Source: Climacium dendroides
Taxonomy: Eukaryota > Streptophyta > Bryopsida > Hypnales > Climaciaceae
Length of the DNA stretch: 64,000 bases
Assembly: GCA_950106755.1 (NCBI GenBank)
Contig: OX467089.1
Location: 24,967,345 to 25,031,344 of the forward strand
Direction: 5' to 3'
A model generated the notes under the pieces. That model was not told the origin of the DNA. It was given only the letters and a program-made list of their open reading frames with translations, and did no database searches. A program made the translations under genes and the position numbers. This document shows, one piece after another, positions 62,521-64,000 of the stretch; the first letter of the stretch is position 1, and each line of letters starts with the position of its first letter.

Positions 62521-63479
62521 AATCAATTGAAAAGATTGTGTACAAAGTGCCCTTAGTGGTTGTACATGAGTGCATAATTAGGAGAAGCTTAAAATAAAGT
62601 GTACTAATTGAAGTACCGACAAATTGTTTTTACAATGGGAAGTGAATTCAATGAAGATGTGGAAGGGATGTTTTTTTGAGGGCTATGAAATACAAATATT
62701 AGTTTTAAATTGTGAAGCATTGAATAAAATGAGAAGTACTAAGTACTTCAACATTTGTTAGGGCGTGCTTCTAAATGTATTAGCCATCACTTTAACAATG
62801 TGTAGTATACAATTTCATTGAAGAATTTAAAATTCAATAAACTATATTTTCAGAAAGTGTCCCAAGACATAGTCGTCGGGTGATAAATATTAGCAAAGTG
62901 TATGGAAACCTTTTTGAAATTCTTAGTACTATACATAGTAGAAGTGGACAAATTTAGACAAGTAGAGAAAGAGGACACTACTCACAGACTTTGGTCAAAT
63001 GGCACTATGTTCAATTGCAATCAATGAACTCCAAATTTGTTCAATAACCATGAGTTCTAGCAATGGCAATGAAGGAGATGAAAGGAGCTGGTATAGATAG
63101 AGAAGTCTTGAAAGCAACGAATTAGAGTTTTGCAATGAGGAGGAGGAGGAGTGGGGAGGAGAGGAGGATCGAGAAGAGGAATAAGACTAGTTTTAGCAGA
63201 TGGAGAAATTCGAGAGAAAAGACTTATTTATGAGGTGGGACATCAAGCAGAAAAACGTAGGATTTTGCGCCCTTAGTTCGTAGTGTTGGGTCCATGTGAA
63301 CGAGGAATTGTAGAACTTGAAATAGGTGCGACAAGTGGGGATGACAAAGCTGCACAACAAGAGGCACCTGGAAATCCAAGCAACCAACCAGTGAACACTC
63401 TGGGATATCCAGAAAGTTCACTGCCAGTCATTCTAGAAATTTGGAGATTCCTAAGCTACTTGTCCTAGAAATCCGGAAT
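62521..63479. other. Spacer with a purine-rich tract
   Basis: No gene supported. A GA-rich tract lies at 63137-63180 ('aggaggaggaggagtgggga'). Short frames on both strands at 63193-63468 have no motif. Confidence 0.55.
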
Positions 63480-63536
63480 CCGAGCCATGCTTGGAAACCT
63501 GTTCCGGATCTAAAACTATTGGTCCTAAAATGACTA

Positions 63537-63999
63537 CTACCTTGCCTTCCGGGTCTTCTTTGATCGGCTACTTACATGACTTGCCGGTGTTCCCTTTCTG
63601 CTCCTAGCCGGAGTTGTCTTCGTTGCCGCCCGGGTTTGAATGTGACGCTATGCTAGAGACGGATTGCTATCCACCTTCGTTCCGGAAGTAGAATGAGCGT
63701 TGTCCTCTTCGAAGTCTTCGATGATTTGCACTTCCTTTTCTTTCTCCGGAGGCGTTTCCTCCACTGCTATTGGTTCACTCTACTTCTTTGGTGTGGTCTC
63801 TTGCATGTGGGTGAAACTTTTCGGATTTGTCCAGGCCGGATTGGTCATCGCTCCAATCCGTTGGATCAAATCACCCCTAGCCCCTTTCCCCAGAACTTTA
63901 AAGGTTCCTCTTGGAAGGTTTGGTACCATCTAGGCCTTAGGAGCTTCCGGTGTCACTACTAAGAATTCAGATTTTCTGTTGATTTGGACGTATTGATCA
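63537..63999 (-). pseudogene. Decayed coding frame running in from the window end
   Basis: On the minus strand one frame is readable from the window edge to a double TAG at 63539-63534. Three internal TAG codons interrupt it (63932-63930, 63782-63780 and 63650-63648). The translation has a folded-looking part (LPRGTFKVLGKGARGDLIQR, then NPAWTNP), a very acidic linker (EETPPEKEKEVQIIEDFEED) and a basic tail (KTTPARSRKGTPASH, then SRSKKTRKAR). This layout suits the gag region of an LTR retrotransposon, but the family is not recognised. GC content is higher than in the neighbouring spacer. Confidence 0.4.
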
Positions 64000-64000
64000 T

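Noticed and set aside
1..64000. tRNA, rRNA or other structured RNA genes
   Set aside because: I saw no tRNA-like cloverleaf arm pattern or rRNA sequence while reading; a tRNA scan or covariance search would be needed to exclude them.

Overview
This is a piece of a plant nuclear genome. The evidence is GT-AG introns in every gene, two germin-like protein genes, a 15-exon starch synthase gene, and a set of plant transposons (LINE, hAT, CACTA, MITEs). Most of the window is AT-rich intergenic DNA, with GC-richer islands at genes and transposons. I cannot name the species. The large repeat-rich intergenic spaces and the type of hAT transposase fit a land plant with a big genome, perhaps a fern, lycophyte or bryophyte, but this is a guess.

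Layout. (1) 0.1-11.8 kb: two germin-like genes on the minus strand, made by a segmental duplication (about 100-3185 and 9491-11760). Their promoters and exons are nearly identical. The first copy later gained two MITEs upstream, and the second copy keeps both empty sites. A 56-bp minisatellite, a 153-bp hairpin element and AT-rich spacer lie between them. (2) 11.8-15 kb: GC-rich hairpins, an unidentified open frame at 12692-13105 and unassigned sequence. (3) 15-22.5 kb: a decayed L1-type LINE on the minus strand with 172-bp repeats at its 5' end and a CACTA MITE inserted in its reverse transcriptase. (4) 22.5-34.4 kb: AT-rich intergenic DNA with a 1.9-kb inverted-repeat element, a CACTA-like element and foldback repeats. 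(5) 34.4-36.9 kb: a two-coding-exon gene for a 238-residue coiled-coil protein that I do not recognise. (6) 38.6-44.5 kb: a complete gene for a soluble starch synthase of the SSIII/IV/V type, modelled as a 606-residue protein from 15 coding exons, with a TATA box near 44465. (7) 44.5-57.3 kb: intergenic DNA with dispersed repeats, a 0.4-kb tandem duplication and small MITEs. (8) 57.3-62.5 kb: a 4.9-kb hAT transposon with a broken transposase, nested inside a hairpin element. (9) 63.5-64 kb: the decayed end of an unidentified coding frame on the minus strand.

The likely functional genes are the two germin-like proteins (secreted manganese cupins), the coiled-coil protein and the starch synthase, all on the minus strand. 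Nothing suggests that they act together. I found no clear new biological system. The strongest observations are structural: target-site duplications confirmed by empty sites, and a nested insertion that can be reconstructed exactly.
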